A DNA stretch of 64,000 bases from Isoetes taiwanensis (GCA_021234155.1 JAJEKV010000012.1:5335789-5399788); one strand, 5' to 3'; counted from the stretch's first letter, positions 44,600-57,928 are shown. Notes: generated by a model from the sequence alone, not told the origin. Program-made: numbers and translations.

Positions 44600-46194
44600 C
44601 ACTTGAATAATGTCATGCATGTACATGCTCTGCTTATCAGGTAGGAGCCGTCGGACCTGGTCGTCCTCACCATCTTCTGGAGCGATTCCAAGATGCACTT
44701 AGTCAACTCCATATTCTTCAGCACGACAATCATCTCAAAGGTACCAAGTTCTTAGTACAAGAAGACCTCTCTCGTCTTCAGCTTTGCAAGCGTAGGGAGG
44801 AGTTACGTAAAATAAGAGAAGCGTGGATCCAAAAGAAGTGGGCAGTTTATTGTGGAGGTACACACTGGCCATCCAACCATTGGTACATTGATGACAGAAT
44901 GCATTAATATGCAAACACCTGTGAATGATCTGCCACGAAAGCATAGAGGCCTTAGGATGGAGCAGTTTATCCCAAACCCAATGTTAGAATCTGCAGCTGC
45001 CATATAACTGACCTGGCAGAAAACTCGATGCTTGGAGAAGACGATACATAGAGTTGACAAAGATCTTCCCTCTATGAATTGACTCATTGTAAGTCCAAAG
45101 GATCCTTTCCATGACATCGTTCGTCACAAGAAGTGGCAAATTCTCTGTTATCTTCTCTAAAAGTGACACATCCCACCTAGACAGAAGGTATCCAGTATCT
45201 TCACAATATAATGGTTTATTTGGTTTGTGACGAAGCAAATCAGTTATAACATAGCAATTACTAAAAAATACTTTGCAAGTTAGATGGACAACAATAGGAA
45301 CCATGAAATGAGGTATCAATAAATCATAGTCTCGAAGTAGCACTGGTGTTTTGCAAAAAGTTGGTCGCTCAAATTCTCCTTGCCCAAACTAGCTTCCATT
45401 TTATAACAACAATAGCTCTTGTACCTATGAGCCCTCTAACCATGAAACAAATTCTCATAGTTTTAAGAATGATGCTATTGCTTTTGTTGGAGATGATCAC
45501 TACAAACTTGCATCTTGTTGCTTAAGTTGCCTTCAATTTCATAACAAAAAGAGTGGCATATGTTTGTCACATAAAATAGAGTATGGTTAGCATTAGAAAC
45601 AATTATAAAGCTTGTGGAAAAATATTTTACCCGAGCTACATAATCGAAGTAGTAGTTTTTTCACTTTAAGTGTAGCACTTACCTAAGGCATTGTTGTCAA
45701 TCATTTTTTGTTATGACTGATAATATTGTTGTCATAAATGGACCGATAGGTCTATAAGACCTAATATAAAAATAACATAGAAAGTTCATTACCACATAGA
45801 ATTAAGAAAAACCTGCCCAGAAGGGTTTTCAAGAGAAGGCAACGAGTTTATGTTCAAACAAGATTCATTTCATCTAGACATGGTTGAAAGAATTGAATTA
45901 AATTGATTTGGTTTTTAATGTCCACAAAGACCAAAGGTCTATGGAGCCTAATACAATTGGATGTGAACTGAAGTGGACATAGGTATGAAAAATGTTTATC
46001 CCATGAACTGTATTTCATGATTTCAGGTGATCTAGGAGGCAAAAAAAAAAAATCATGCCTAGACGACCCAGATGATAAAGGTCGTATTCATTTTTTGCTA
46101 CAAGATTATAGAGAAATCGTGGATCGTAGGTTTTACTTATAGCCTGCAAATCTCATGATAATATGAGGATGATAATTGTGGTGCGTATACGCAA
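44600..46194. other. no supported gene
   Basis: No recognisable coding frame, although minus-strand frames of ~100 codons at 44.8-45.3 kb overlap one another. Confidence 0.4.
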
Positions 46195-47275
46195 TTACCT
46201 TCTGATGCTATACTTTATCAGTCTGGTTGTCAGAATATAGTTCAAGCTTATGGTAGTTCTTTCTTTATCGATCCTTGCTTCCTTGCCAAGGCTAGACCAT
46301 ACTTCCTTGAATTCCACATTAGAGGGAATGATTTGCTCTATCTTCTTGCCGAATTCGCTTGCCAAAGTTGATATGGCATTGTAGTGCACTCTGGTCTCCA
46401 AAGGTCAATGAGAGAGCGCATCGGCAACCACGTTTGACTTCCTTGGTTTATAAGTTATCTCGAAGTCATACTCTTCGAAAGATTCCATCCAACATCTTTG
46501 CCTCAAATTGAGAAGTGGTTATGTGAAAATATATTGGAGGCTTTCATGGTCAGTGTCTAACTGGAACTTCCTATCAAGCAAATAATGCCTCCAAACAAAT
46601 ACGAAGAGCCATTACAACTGTTAGGAGCTCTTGGTCATGCGTCGGGTAGCATTGTTCAGTGTCGTTCATCTTCTTGGAGTCGTAGGCGACTACCATATCT
46701 TCTTGCATGAGCACTCCTTCCGTTGCTATCATGCTTGCATCTGTTGCCACCAACTTATCTTTCTCTGGGTCAGGCAAAGTTAGCACCGGTGTTGTTGTCA
46801 AGGCTTCCTTTACCTCGTCGAAGGAAGCTTGAACATTCTGAATCCACTGTTCGACACATCCTTGACTTTCTTATGGTTAGTGAGGTCCAAAAGAGAAGCT
46901 GCCTACTTAGCAAAGTCTTTCGCAAACTTCGTATAATAATCTGCAAGGCCGAGGAAGCTTCTTACTTCTGCCATTTTTTGGTGCTCGCCACTCGATTATT
47001 GCTCTGATCTTGGACGAATCGGTGGCGATTCCTTCGGCTGATACCATAAAACCTAGGTATTGCACCATTGGTGCTGCAAAATGACACTTTCAAGTGTTAT
47101 CTTCTTAACTTCTCTAGGACTCTCCTCAAATGGATCACATGATCTTCTATTGATTTGTTATAAACCAAGATATCGTCAAAAAAATGATGATGAACTAAGA
47201 ATTCCCGAAAAATATCGTTCATCAAACACATAAAAGTTGTTAGAGCGTTCAGGCACTGGACTATTTTTGAGCACT
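46195..47275 (-). pseudogene. Ty3/gypsy pol fragment (RT to RNase H and linker)
   Basis: On the minus strand 47275-47150 encodes MNDIFREFLVHHHFFDDILV (catalytic box FFDDIL), followed by degenerate connection sequence. 46801-46574 encodes PVLTLPDPEKDKLVATDAS, GVLMQED and YPTHDQELLTVV (RNase H). 46401-46195 encodes the linker ETRVHYNAISTLASEFG. Several frames are needed. It is cut at its upstream end by the LTR of the next element at ~47.26 kb, so it is older than that insertion. Confidence 0.75.
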
Positions 47276-47858
47276 ACATAGGCCAGCAGACAAGAGCCCA
47301 GAGGCAAGGGTCAAGGTCAAGCAGGATCATCAGGTAGCAAATCCACGCCCACGCAAAAATCCACGCCCACTCAGAAACCCACGCCCCCGTCAAAAAAGAG
47401 GGCAAGGGGTGACAAGTAACCACCTCCGGCGAGTGCGGCCTTAACTTGGCAAGATTCATGGCACTAATAATGGTACTGTAGATTCCCTCAAATCAAGCAT
47501 ATGATCCAGGAGTTGGTAACCGAGATCACAAAGGCTCTGCCATATGTCTATTTTGGGCCTGAGGTCGTTATACTATATATATCAAGAAGTTAGACCTTTA
47601 AATTTTAGATGAGACTTAGTATCGTCTTGTTTGATTTTCTTGTCTCGTGTCTGTCCGCCGAGACTTCATGTACTCCTTATGATATTCAAAGGTTGCTTAT
47701 TTTGACATATAGTTTCCTTTGTTCTTGTTCTGTTCTTTCTGTTCTTATCTCGATTGTAAAATTCTACGTGACACACTATACTAAGGATTTGTCTGTTTGA
47801 TCCAAGGGTCCTCACAGAGGACTGTCTTACATACAATCTCGAACCTAGATCCTAAACA
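47262..47858 (+). repeat. partial 5' LTR of OTA-type gypsy element 1
   Basis: Matches the last ~600 bp of the LTR at 56439-59963. It shares the C-terminal codons of an ORF ending KKRARGDK, the ATTTTGGGCC...TACTATATATAT TATA region (~47573) and the CCAAGGGTCCTCACAGAGG region, and ends AAACA just before the primer site. The 5' part of the LTR is missing. Confidence 0.7.
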
Positions 47859-47859
47859 C

Positions 47860-47875
47860 TGTCATCGCCGCCGGG
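47860..47875 (+). other. primer-binding site, tRNA-Asp-like, element 1
   Basis: TGTCATCGCCGCCGGG, one base after the LTR end, a degraded relative of the TGGCGCCGTTGCCGGG site used by Athila/Tat elements. Confidence 0.6.
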
Positions 47876-47880
47876 TCTTA

Positions 47881-49610
47881 GCTCTTTTCTTCCAACTTCA
47901 AGATGTTTTTCATGCTTTCACCCAGGAAGAGCTTCTCAGCCAAACTGTGGCTAGATTGGATTGCCATCAACGCAGGAAAGCTGCTCGAGATTTTTATGAT
48001 GGAGACTATGACATTGAAGGAGGTCGCTTACGCTCGCATGCTCATTCAACACCTCCTACTCCTCGCCTTTTCTCGCGGCCAGGGTCACCTCCTCATTGTT
48101 GACATTGCTCTCAACCTCAATCACCGCAGCACACTCCAATGCATCAGATACCTCACTATTTTCAAATGCCAGAGACGGAGAGTACTTATATCTATATTTC
48201 CTCTAGGCAGACGTCGCCTTCGCAACCGTCTTCCCCACAACATGGTATGGGCTACCCTCAGGTTTCTTTTGATCCTTACCACGTCCATGAATTTCAGTCA
48301 TCACCTTCTTTTCAACCTCGGGTCAATGTCTACAATGTTGGTGATCTCAATTTAACTGAGGATGAAACACAGGGCATCAAGCCAAATGACACCAAACTTT
48401 CTGGACCTCCTGGGTTTACTATGCAGATGCCACAGCCCTTGGTTGTGCCTCAAGGACCTGCCTATTCTTATGCCGCACTGCTTTACACCCAGGTCTCAGT
48501 GCCTCAGGCTCATTATATTTCTGGCAACTCTGTTGTCACTCAAGTTCCCTTCACTGCTCACAACCTCAAGCTTCCATATCCTATTTTTGGCAATGCAAAA
48601 GAGAAGACCATCCTCGATCAAAGTGCTCAGGCACATATGGAAGAATTTGAAGCTCTCGCTGTTTTAAACGGACACTCTCAGCCCCAGATCAAGTTTCGTA
48701 TCTTCTCTACCACGCCCCTTGGTGCCCACATCAATGGCTCATGGTCAATAGAAGTCATTGGAAACAAAACTGGCAAGAAATGAAGATGAACTTTCTGTCT
48801 CATTATGGTACCACCGATGATGATCAACAACTTCTTAAGCAGCTCAATGATCTCCAACAGCAACCCTCGGAATCTGCCCGAGACTTCGCTGATCGTCTGC
48901 ATACATTGGTTAGCAAGCTCAAGGAGTATTCCACACAAAGTCAGATCCTGATCTGGTTTCTGCAAGGCCGCCCTCCAGCTATTCATCTTATGACTGAATA
49001 CTTGCGACCCAAAACATTGGATCATGCCATTGAACTGGTCAATCACTCAGTCAATGTGTCCTCGCGCGGTGTTCCCCTCATGGATCTACCCGTCATACCC
49101 TCTGACATGGTTCCACAAATTCAATTCAACCTCATCAATCTGCTCCACAACAAAGAAGTCAAATTTGGTGCCACATTTGTAAGTATCAGGGCCATCTGGT
49201 CAATGAACGCAATTCTACTAATGATCCTCCTCACTGCAAGCGTTGCAAACATGTGCAACAATGCTATTGAAGAATGCAAGAGCTCTCACCCCACAGAAAA
49301 TGGTATTTTAGGTCCAGATCACGCCTCAGCAATATCAACAACCTCAGCAATATCAGCAACCTCGGCAATCATGAGGACAAAGCTCACGTACTCCTTTTGA
49401 CTCAGCAAAAGCTCAATGTTATCACTGCCAAGAATGGGGCCACACCACCACGACGTGCCCACAGCTCCCCAAGTTCAAGTACAACTCCTATATACTAACC
49501 AGACTGCTTCAGTCTGCCTCACGGCCTATCAACTCTGGGTGGCGAATGGGAAACAAGGCCCACAACCCACTTTGCAAAAACCTCCACGTGCTCCTCAGTA
49601 GTTCCTCCGA
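47881..49610 (+). pseudogene. gag of element 1
   Basis: N-terminal part FTQEELLSQTVARLDCHQR, a Pro/Ser-rich disordered region (PPTPRLFSRPGSPP), an in-frame TGA at ~48103, then the frame 48139-48783. After a shift the capsid core follows (WQEMKMNFLSHYGTTDDDQ, SESARDFADRLHTL) at 48741-49100. A first knuckle near 49170 has lost its last Cys. A CCHC knuckle CYHCQEWGHTTTTC survives near 49415-49456. The start codon equivalent to element 2 is lost. Confidence 0.75.
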
Positions 49611-50089
49611 CAGTTGTGTTGGACCAACAAGCCCAAGAAGAGATCTATCAAGCTCTCAATCCTCCTGTGCAACAATCCAACTGAGTTGGTCTGGTATCAC
49701 GTCTGCACCTTGGCACTCGACCTCTGACCCTCATGCCACAGGACACGTAGCCTGCTTTTGCTGTGGACGTTGTCCCGTAAGAGCAGCATAAGACGATGCA
49801 TTTTGCCCCGGGTCTTGATAAACAGATGCCATATATTATGCCAAAGGTCCATCAGAGTATCTTCAAACTTATGCAAGCAGCTGATGGATGCACCCTTGCC
49901 AGTGTTCATGCCACTACACGCGCTAAATAACGTTCGGAGGCGCCATGCACATCCACGCCTACTTCACATCCTCAGCCTTATCCAAACATCGCCGCCGAAG
50001 TAGAGTTGTTCAAAGAAGTTTCGTCCTCTATGTCCAAGGAACTGGCGCCCTTGGATCCTGCAAATCCTTTCGCCCATTTCCCTTGGAGC

Positions 50090-51204
50090 AGCAAGAAAAG
50101 CTTGCCAAGATCAAAATCCCCCTCCGTCTCCCCACCATTCTAAAGTTTTGTCCTGCTCTACGGGAACAGTTGCCCTACCCCACTATTCTTGTTGGTGCTG
50201 TAGCAACTTCCACACCCACGGTTCACGCAACTGTTAAGAATCAACAGATCAATCATGTACAGATTGATGGGGGTAGTGCTGTCAACCTCATCACGGACAA
50301 ACTCAGAAAACAACTCGGCATCACTTAACTATATCGTGCCCGTTATGATATTAAACTGGCCAATGGTCATGTCATGCACCCTCAAGGCATCACTCCTATT
50401 CTCAAAATCAGCATTGGCGATCTTAAATTTCCGTTGGAATTTGGTGTTTGGAAAACTGCAGAAGATCCTAGTGATTATAAAATGCTGGCTGGTAGATCTT
50501 TTCTCCGCCAAGCTAAAAGCATCCACTATTGGGCCACCGATCAACTTGTCATTATTGATGGTCAATTGAATGCCACCATGGATCTTGAAACTGGGAAATT
50601 CATTTCTGTTGAAAATGCGGAACCTTCGCTTTCTGATAATGAATCTGACGACCTCCAAAACACTCATCATATCCAAGCTCCTGACGCTGGTTCGCCACTA
50701 TCTGCATATCCTGAATATGTTGATCCTTGGGGTGATATGAATCTCGATAAAGACCATGATGTTACTGCCTTGCTTGATCCTTCTCTCACGCCTTGCAATT
50801 GGATTCAGCGTGTTAACATCCTTTCGAATACTGACACCCCTCACGACATTGTAGATGTTGTTGTCGTCATGACGCAAGCATTGCTTGACAAGACTCAACA
50901 GCCCTTATTATTTTCCACTCAGAATGCTGAACCACCAGTTCTTCTACACCCACCTACTCATACTGTTATGGATGTCGATGTTATTTTGCACATTCAAACT
51001 CCGAAAGTCGAAATCATTGACTTAGGAGACAACCAACCCATCAAGTTGGCTGCCAATCTTCCAAAATCATATAAGACTCGCACACTCTGTCTTTTCAAAT
51101 CATTCAAACATATTTTTGCGTGGAGCTATAAAGATTTACGAGGTATCAAAAAAAAGTTGGGGAAACACACCATTCCCACTAAACCTGATGCATGCCCCAT
51201 CTAG
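50090..51204 (+). pseudogene. protease and RT N-terminal region of element 1
   Basis: KIKIPLRLPTILKFCPALRE, then the aspartic-protease core HVQIDGGSAVNLIT at ~50255-50300, with DGGS at the active site. A TAA at 50326 replaces CAA seen in element 2. The next frame carries the flap-side SIGDLKFPLEFGVWK and KMLAGRSFLRQA, then an acidic linker and the RT lead FKHIFAWSYKDLRGIKKKLG, ending at a TAG. Confidence 0.75.
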
Positions 51205-52500
51205 CAACGATAGTACAGACTCGACCCCAACTATCGTGACCGCGTCAAGGCAGAAATTGATAAACTCTTGGCTGCTGGACTTATTTATGAGGTCAAATAT
51301 TCTGAGTAGGTGAGCCCCATTGTTATTGCCCTTAAGCATTATGAGAAAATTTGTAAATTCGTGTTTGCATGGACTACCGAAAACTCAATATGGTCATGGA
51401 ACATGATCATTTCCTGCTACCCTTCACAGATCAAATTCTTGAAGAAGTAGCAAGCCATGAAATGTACTCCTTCATGGATGGCTTTTCTGGCTACAATCAA
51501 ATTTCCATTCGCTCTGAAGATCAGTTGAAAACAACATTCACCACACCGTGGGATACTTTTGCCTATAAAGTAGTGCCCTTTGGGTTATCCAACTCACCTT
51601 CCACTTTCTAGCGCATTATGCTTTCTATTTTTCAGGATTACATGAAAGATAATGTTTTTCTGCAAGTTTTTCAAGATGATTTTTCCGCTTACAGCACCAT
51701 CGATTATCATTTCACCAAACTTGAGCTTGTTTTTAAAAAATGTGATGAATCGAGCATCAGTTTGAATCCCGAGAAGTGTACTTTCTGCGTCACTTCAGGT
51801 GTTCTTCTGGGCCATGTTGTCAATAAAGAGAGCATTACCACGGATCCTGCCAAAATCAGATGTGTTCTCAAGGCTCAAGTGCCTACCAACATTAAGGAGA
51901 CACGATCATTTCTTGGGAAAGTCAATTATTATGCTACTTTCATTCCTAGACTCATTTGCAATTCTTCGATCCCATCCACAAACTCACCGGTGATGAATCC
52001 ACTTGGGCTTGGAATCTCCAGGCGGATGCGGGCTTTTAAAAATTGAAGGTTTTGCTTACTTAAGTCTCTGTTCTTGTCTCACCACCGTTTCATGTCCATG
52101 TGGATATTTCAGCTTTTGCTATTGGGTGTTCTCTCTCAAGAGTACAATTCTCACTAAGACAAATCGATTCGCTATGTGGGCGAAAACACAATCCTGCAGA
52201 GAAGAATTATTCTGCCACGGAACAAGAAGCGCTCGGACTCATTTTTTGTGTGCATAGGTTCCGCCACTATCTGTTGTGTAGAAAAATCAAGTTCTTTATG
52301 GATCATTAAGCCTTGCTTTATCTGATCAATAAAACCACGTCCACGGAATGCATTGCTCATTGGGTGCTGCTGCTACAAGAGTTTGTTCCCTCTGAAATCA
52401 TTCACAAGGCAAGAAAGTCTCATGTGGTGCCTGATTATCTTTCACGCATCCACACTGATGATTCGTCCTCAAGAGTTTCAGACACTTTTCCGGATGCTCA
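51205..52500 (+). pseudogene. reverse transcriptase and RNase H of element 1
   Basis: RT words MDYRKLNMVMEHDHFLLPF, YSFMDGFSGYNQISI and VVPFGLSNSPSTF, the catalytic box VFQDDFSAYS (~51669-51690), and FLGKVNYYATFIP. RNase H follows with NYSATEQEALGLIFCVHRFR and VVPDYLSRIH. Interrupted by TAGs at ~51306 and 51609, a shift near 51340 and others. Confidence 0.8.
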
Positions 52501-52589
52501 ACTCTTTTTAGTCACGGCCACACTACACTGGTTCCATGACTACAAACAATATCTTCTCTCAGGGTGCATTACCATCCGAGGATCCAACG

Positions 52590-53401
52590 CTCTCTCCAGA
52601 CAAATTACGCTTACGTCGTCAACAATTCCTTCGCGAAGTTCGTGACTATACCATGGTCACTAGACATCTCTACAAACGGGGCAAGGATATGATTTTGCGA
52701 AGATGCATGAGGTCCGAGAGATTGTTTGCCAAGTACATGAAAGCTTCGGTGGTGGACATTTCAGTACAGATAACACAACACACAAAATCCTTTTGGCTGG
52801 CTATTTTTGGCCCACGTTGTTCAAAGACACTCACGCTCATGCGCACCAATGTGACATCTGCCAGTGCGTGGGATGTCCCACGGCCCGTGACGCTCGCCCA
52901 TTAACTCCGGTTGCCACGCCTCTATCCTTCAGCAAATGGAGGATGGATTTTGTTGGGCCCATTGATCCACCTGTTCATAATTCCCCGTATCGATACATTC
53001 TTGTTCTCACAGATTATACCACTAAATGGGCTGAAGCTTGCACGTTATTTGATAACACCGCAGCCAGCACGGTGCGGGTGCTCTACACGCAAATCATTAC
53101 ACGCTTTGGCTGCCCCACGGAACTGGTGAATGACTGGGGTGCTCATTTTGTCAATCGCACAATGAAGGAACTCATGAAGTACTTGCATATACATCATCAG
53201 AAGAGCACGCCATATTATCCACAAGGCAATGGTCTTGTTGAAAGCACCAACAAGACTCTGATCAATATTCTCAAGAAAATTTGTGATGCTTCCAGGAAAG
53301 ATTGGCAGGAAAAGTTACCCACTTTCTTATCAGCCTATAACACAACTTACAAAATTGCTATCGGGCAGACACCTTTCAGACTCGTGGCCAAGAAGTCTTG
53401 A
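52590..53401 (+). CDS. integrase of element 1
   Basis: 52703-53401 is a long open frame: zinc finger VHESFGGGHF ... HQCDICQCVG, then catalytic D in WRMDFVGPID, D in VNDWGAHF and E in GLVESTNKTL. It ends AIGQTPFRLVAKKS at a TGA. The core is intact. The C-terminal domain continues after the stop to ~53916 in other frames (EGDLVLLYDSRYKNFPGK, WLGPYKIIQV). Confidence 0.85.
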
Positions 53402-54625
53402 TGCCTTTTGAGTTTATTTTGCCCACTCTCAGATTTCAACTCGCTGTTGTACATGATCCTCCTGCTACTTTACAGAAATGGGTTTATTAGTTACAACAAC
53501 TTGATGAAATTCGCAGGGATGTCCATCTCAGGGTTCTTGCATTTCAACATGACAACCAGATCAAAACAAATACTTTCAATGAAGGAGATTTAGTTCTTCT
53601 CTATGATTCCAGATACAAGAATTTTCCTGGCAAACTCAAATTTTGTTGGCTTGGCCCTTACAAAATCATTCAGGTGGTACAGCCAAGTGTGTTTCAACTT
53701 GTTGAATTAGATGGCACCCAATTACCTACCTTGGTTAACAGTTTTCGCCTCAAAACATTTCATGCCGACTCATCACATGACACAATCAATGAACAGACAC
53801 GGATGATTGAGCAACTGTCTTATATTATATCAAAAAGAGTATGGTTACAAAATGGACATAGCCCTTACTTAATCGCATGGGCATCGCTCTTACTTTTACA
53901 CAAAATCCTACTCTAATCTTCCTTCTACTTGGGGCAGCACAGGCTCGCAGGATCACATAACCCTGTTTAAGATTCCAGCGCGGATGCAGGACCACGTCCA
54001 CATAGTTGGACTGGGGGTTGGGGTTGTATGCGGACGCAGACAACCACCCATCCATAGGAATTCCTCTTTTTTTTCATATTCCAGAGGTCCAGGTCGTTTC
54101 TTCGGCAAGTGAGCCACTCCAGACAATTCTTCGGCATCGTGTTCGCCATCTCCATCGCTGCACTGGTTGTGTTTACGACTCAATCTTCATTCATCTTATA
54201 TAGCCCTATTGCCTCTTGGATGCCACAATAGCCCAATGTCCTTCTGCTGACTTGTCCATATTGGGGGTACATTCCAATTACAGATTCCCATATCTCGCCG
54301 CAAATCTAGTAGTGGTACCTTCTCTCTGGCCTGTTACCCCTGCCACCTTCTTCATTAAGACGTTCCCACTCTCGAGTTGCCCTTCTTAATTACGCCAAAT
54401 TAAATCACGATTGTATCAAATCATTATTTGTACGCCTCCACGATTCACCATTGCACCGTTCATTCTTGTCAATCTCCATCATTGATCTTATTGTTATTGA
54501 CTTTATGGGACTCAGCCAAAATTTTGGTTCTTGATCAGTCTTTTTCCTCGATACGCCCATCCGGCCAGATTGACGATTCAGATTCAGTCTTTTGAACTTT
54601 CTATAAAAACCTCTCTGTTGAACAG

Positions 54626-55927
54626 ATGCAAACCCTAAAGCTCCAACTTTTCTACCCTTCGACTTTCGCTCTCATCTTCTTTACTCCACTCGCTATGGCT
54701 GTCGCACTAAAATTGGCCACTCTGCAAGCCACCAAGCTCATGAATCTAGATCTTTTCTTATCTATGAACTTCTCGACACCTAGTCTTCAGTGGACCCTTG
54801 AAGCCACCAGTAGAGATGTTGCAGAAAGGGCGGATTTGCTGGATTTTGCAAACCAATAACTCCTTATTCAAAATCCGAACCAAGTTTGACAATTTATCAT
54901 TTGGTTTGGTAAAAGACCGATCTTTGGGTATCAGATAATGGTCGATCATACCAGGATTACCCTCAAGCAAAGTCTTTTGGCCTAGGTATTTCAATTACCC
55001 AGACATACTCCTTCTTTGAATTGGGCTGCTTTGCAAGATCATGATGTTACGGTATATGGTGAAGTCCCATATGTGGCCGTAACATACAAGCTTACGACTA
55101 TTGCTAAGTCTCATGAAGCTTTTATTAAGTTTTTTGTGGCAGAAATTTTATGGGTACTCTGTCAAGAACACCCACATCAACAAACCTTTCTCTCATACTG
55201 CCTTTGTGGCTATTCACTCAACCAGCTTTGTTGATTGGCTACAAATTCTGTTCCAATGCCTTCTCCAAGTCTTCGCCAACCTTCAAGCGCGGGTCTTTAT
55301 TTAGCTATGGGAGCTCATTTCCAGGCCATTATTCAGCAAGGCCTTCTAGACCCTAGTCGGATCTCCACTAGGCCCTTAGATGTCACCCCACAGGCTTCTA
55401 ATCGAACACATTCGGTCATCCGTCCTGTCCGTGAACTTCAAGAAGAGACCTCTCGACCCCACACGGAGGTCAGACATTCTCCGCGATAGCAGACTCAGCC
55501 AGACACTCGACCCTCTTCTTCAAAGGTCATCAATGTCACTTCATCTCAGTCGGCACAAGTTGAAGCGTCCATATCCCATCAGGCTTCACATGCATCCATG
55601 CACATTGACCAACCGCCTATTCTGCCTGTGGTTCTGCCGGTCCTGCCTGCATCCTGATGGGCACTATATGAGTATGAACAAAATGTGGCCAGTTACATGT
55701 TAAAGCTCCAGGAATCTCAGGATCACCTTATGAATGGTATTAAAGACTATATGGATTCTATGGAAGCTTTGCAGCGTGAGCTTCAGGCTGCCCACGCTCA
55801 AACCCAGGCTCTGGGTAAAAGCCTTCAAAGTAAACATAACGCATTGTTAGAGACATGGGCTCTCCTTAAGGAACAGGGACACGTGCTACTCTGGAAGAGC
55901 ATCAAGCACAACTCCAGGCCGGGGTAA
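54626..55927 (+). pseudogene. extra 3' ORF region of element 1
   Basis: Between integrase and polypurine tract lies ~2.5 kb with protein-like pieces in several frames: MQTLKLQLFYPSTFA..., AALQDHDVTVYGEVPYVAV, PFSHTAFVAIHSTSFVDWL, GLYLAMGAHFQAIIQQGLLD and a coiled-coil end (MEALQRELQAAHAQTQALG). Extra ORFs in this position are known in Tat-lineage elements; this one I cannot assign to a family. Element 2 leaves the window before this point. Confidence 0.5.
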
Positions 55928-56426
55928 AAGCACGTTGTGGTGTATCAAAAACACGCATTTTGACGCCACATTTTTGCACCTTCTTTGTGGTAGAATCGGG
56001 TGGTGCATACCGAAGCAGAGATTGTGGGAGTGCGAATTAATGAGCGTCGGTTATTTTGAATTTTATGCCACGTCATTGTCCCTCATTTCAAATAATGTGG
56101 CTTCTTGCCGATTAAACCCTATTGGAGTCAGAATTGAATGCCACTGGTTACACGATGAAATCTCTCCTCAAACAAGAGATTGTGCCCCATGAAGATCTAA
56201 AGAAGCGGTGGGGTGACAGATTTCCAAATAAATCTGGCTACAGGTATTTTCCCCCAAATGTTTGTTCAAACTGAAAAATTAAGGCATATGTTTTCTTATG
56301 CATTGAAGAATCGAGTAATGAACAATACAAAGAGTTCATGCAAATTTACAAAAGAATTATTGGGGAAGCCATATACATGGGGTGGAATGGCTCCTGGAAA
56401 CGGCAAAGGGCTTATTATCTGCATAT

Positions 56427-56438
56427 AAAGGGGGAGGC
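56427..56438 (+). other. polypurine tract of element 1
   Basis: AAAGGGGGAGGC followed at once by TGTTAATTGG, the proposed LTR start. Confidence 0.65.
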
Positions 56439-56819
56439 TGTTAATTGGTAGGGCTTTTCAGATTATTATAGAACTCCCGATGAGAAAGCAGAGGCCAGTT
56501 CTTCTAGACCCAAGAGAAAGCATAGGCAAATCCAACCTGACCAGGAAGAAAATAGTAAAAGTGACATGGATGATGAAGATGATAGGAAAAAAACCAAATC
56601 GGGGTTCACGTGAGACCGGACATTCAATCGAACTCACAACCAAAACATAAAAGCAGAGCAATGTTCTGAGACCAAAACATGCCATTGCAGGTATGTTCAA
56701 TTATTAGTTGTGTTACAACAGAAAACAATCTCAAGCTTGACCTAAATTGTTTCTATCAACACAGAAAAGGTAACTTCAAATCCACTTCAGGAATCAGGTA
56801 TGTCTACTACCATTTTGCA

Positions 56820-57640
56820 TCATGTTGTGTAATGGATGCGAGAATGATATATGAGGTATGTGTGGCGGTGAGTGGTGAGTTGTTGGCATGTTGTTTGTGG
56901 TGTAGTGATGAGAATAATGCTAGCATTTGTGGTGTCTTTGGTCTCCGTCGTGGTGGAGTGGGGCGTTGTGCTACCAATGGTGCTAATAGTGTTGCTATAT
57001 TGTGGCGCGTGACATATGTGGAGTGATAGTAGTAGCAAGTGAGGTGTGGTGTATCGGTGTGATGTGGTGTAGGTTATTGTGCATGTAATTGTGGTGATAA
57101 TGCAACCTATGTTGTGTGGTGTATGCAACCGTATTGTGTGGTATGTCTTTGTGTGGTGTGGTGTGTAATGTGGTGTAGGTTATTATGCCGACAATAGTGG
57201 TGAATGTTGTGTGGTGTATGCACCGTGTTGTGTGGTATGAACTGTGTGGTGTGGTATGTGGTGTGGTGTAGGTTATTGTGCCATAATAGTGGTGCATGTT
57301 GTGTGGTGTATGCAGGTGTTGTTGTGTGGTATGTCTGTGTGTGGTGTGGGGTGTGGTAGGTTTTGTGCGCCAATAGTGGTGAATCTTGTGTGGTGTGTGA
57401 AGTGTGTTGTGTGGTGTGTACTATGTTCGAGTGGTGTGTGGTGTGGTGTAAGTTTTGTGCTGCCAATAGTAGTGAACGTTGTGTGGTGTGTGAAATGTGT
57501 TGTGTGGTGTATACTATGTTCGAGTGGTGTGTGGTGTGGTGTAAGTTTTGTGCTGCCAATAGTGGTGAACATTGTGTGGTATGTGCAGCGTATGTTGTGT
57601 GGTGTGTGGTGTGGTGTAGGTTATTGTGCACTTCTTTAAA
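56820..57640. repeat. G/T-rich minisatellite inside the LTR
   Basis: Units of ~75-92 bp built of GTGTGGTGTGTGGTGTGG and AATAGTGGTGAA words. The last two units (starting ~57451 and ~57543) are nearly identical over 92 bp. One strand is almost C-free. The long Thr/His-rich and Val/Cys-rich frames across it are artefacts. Confidence 0.85.
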
Positions 57641-57653
57641 TTCTGCACTTCCA

Positions 57654-57928
57654 ATGCTTCCTGAGGCAGAAGAAGAGGGTGATGAAGATTGTCCATTTTG
57701 TGGACGGTGTCTGAAATGGAAGGGTAAAATGTTGCCAGTTGTGATAGCAGAATACAGTCACCAGTATCATATTCCATGTCTATCACACCATTTGAGGTAA
57801 ATATTATCATCTCTAACCCTCGTCTGCAGACTCTATTGATTTTGGATTTGTTTTACAGACACTCTAGAACCTGCTGCAGCCCCAGTTGTGCCCACATTAT
57901 GTCTGAGACATAGCTTTTGGCATTTGGT
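57654..57928 (+). pseudogene. Cys/His-rich, RING- or PHD-like segment
   Basis: After the minisatellite the frame reads EAEEEGDEDCPFCGRCLKW, then YHIPCLSHHLR. GTAAAT at ~57798 and a pyrimidine-rich stretch ending TTTTACAG could be a ~70-bp intron. The next piece reads HSRTCCSPSCAHIMSET and stops. The C-x2-C ... H-x2-C ... C-x2-C order resembles a RING or PHD finger. No family assigned. Confidence 0.35.

Noticed and set aside
56820-57810. Thr/His-rich frame of 174 codons and Val/Cys-rich frames of about 130-145 codons
   Set aside because: Products of the G/T repeat; equivalent frames exist in every register.
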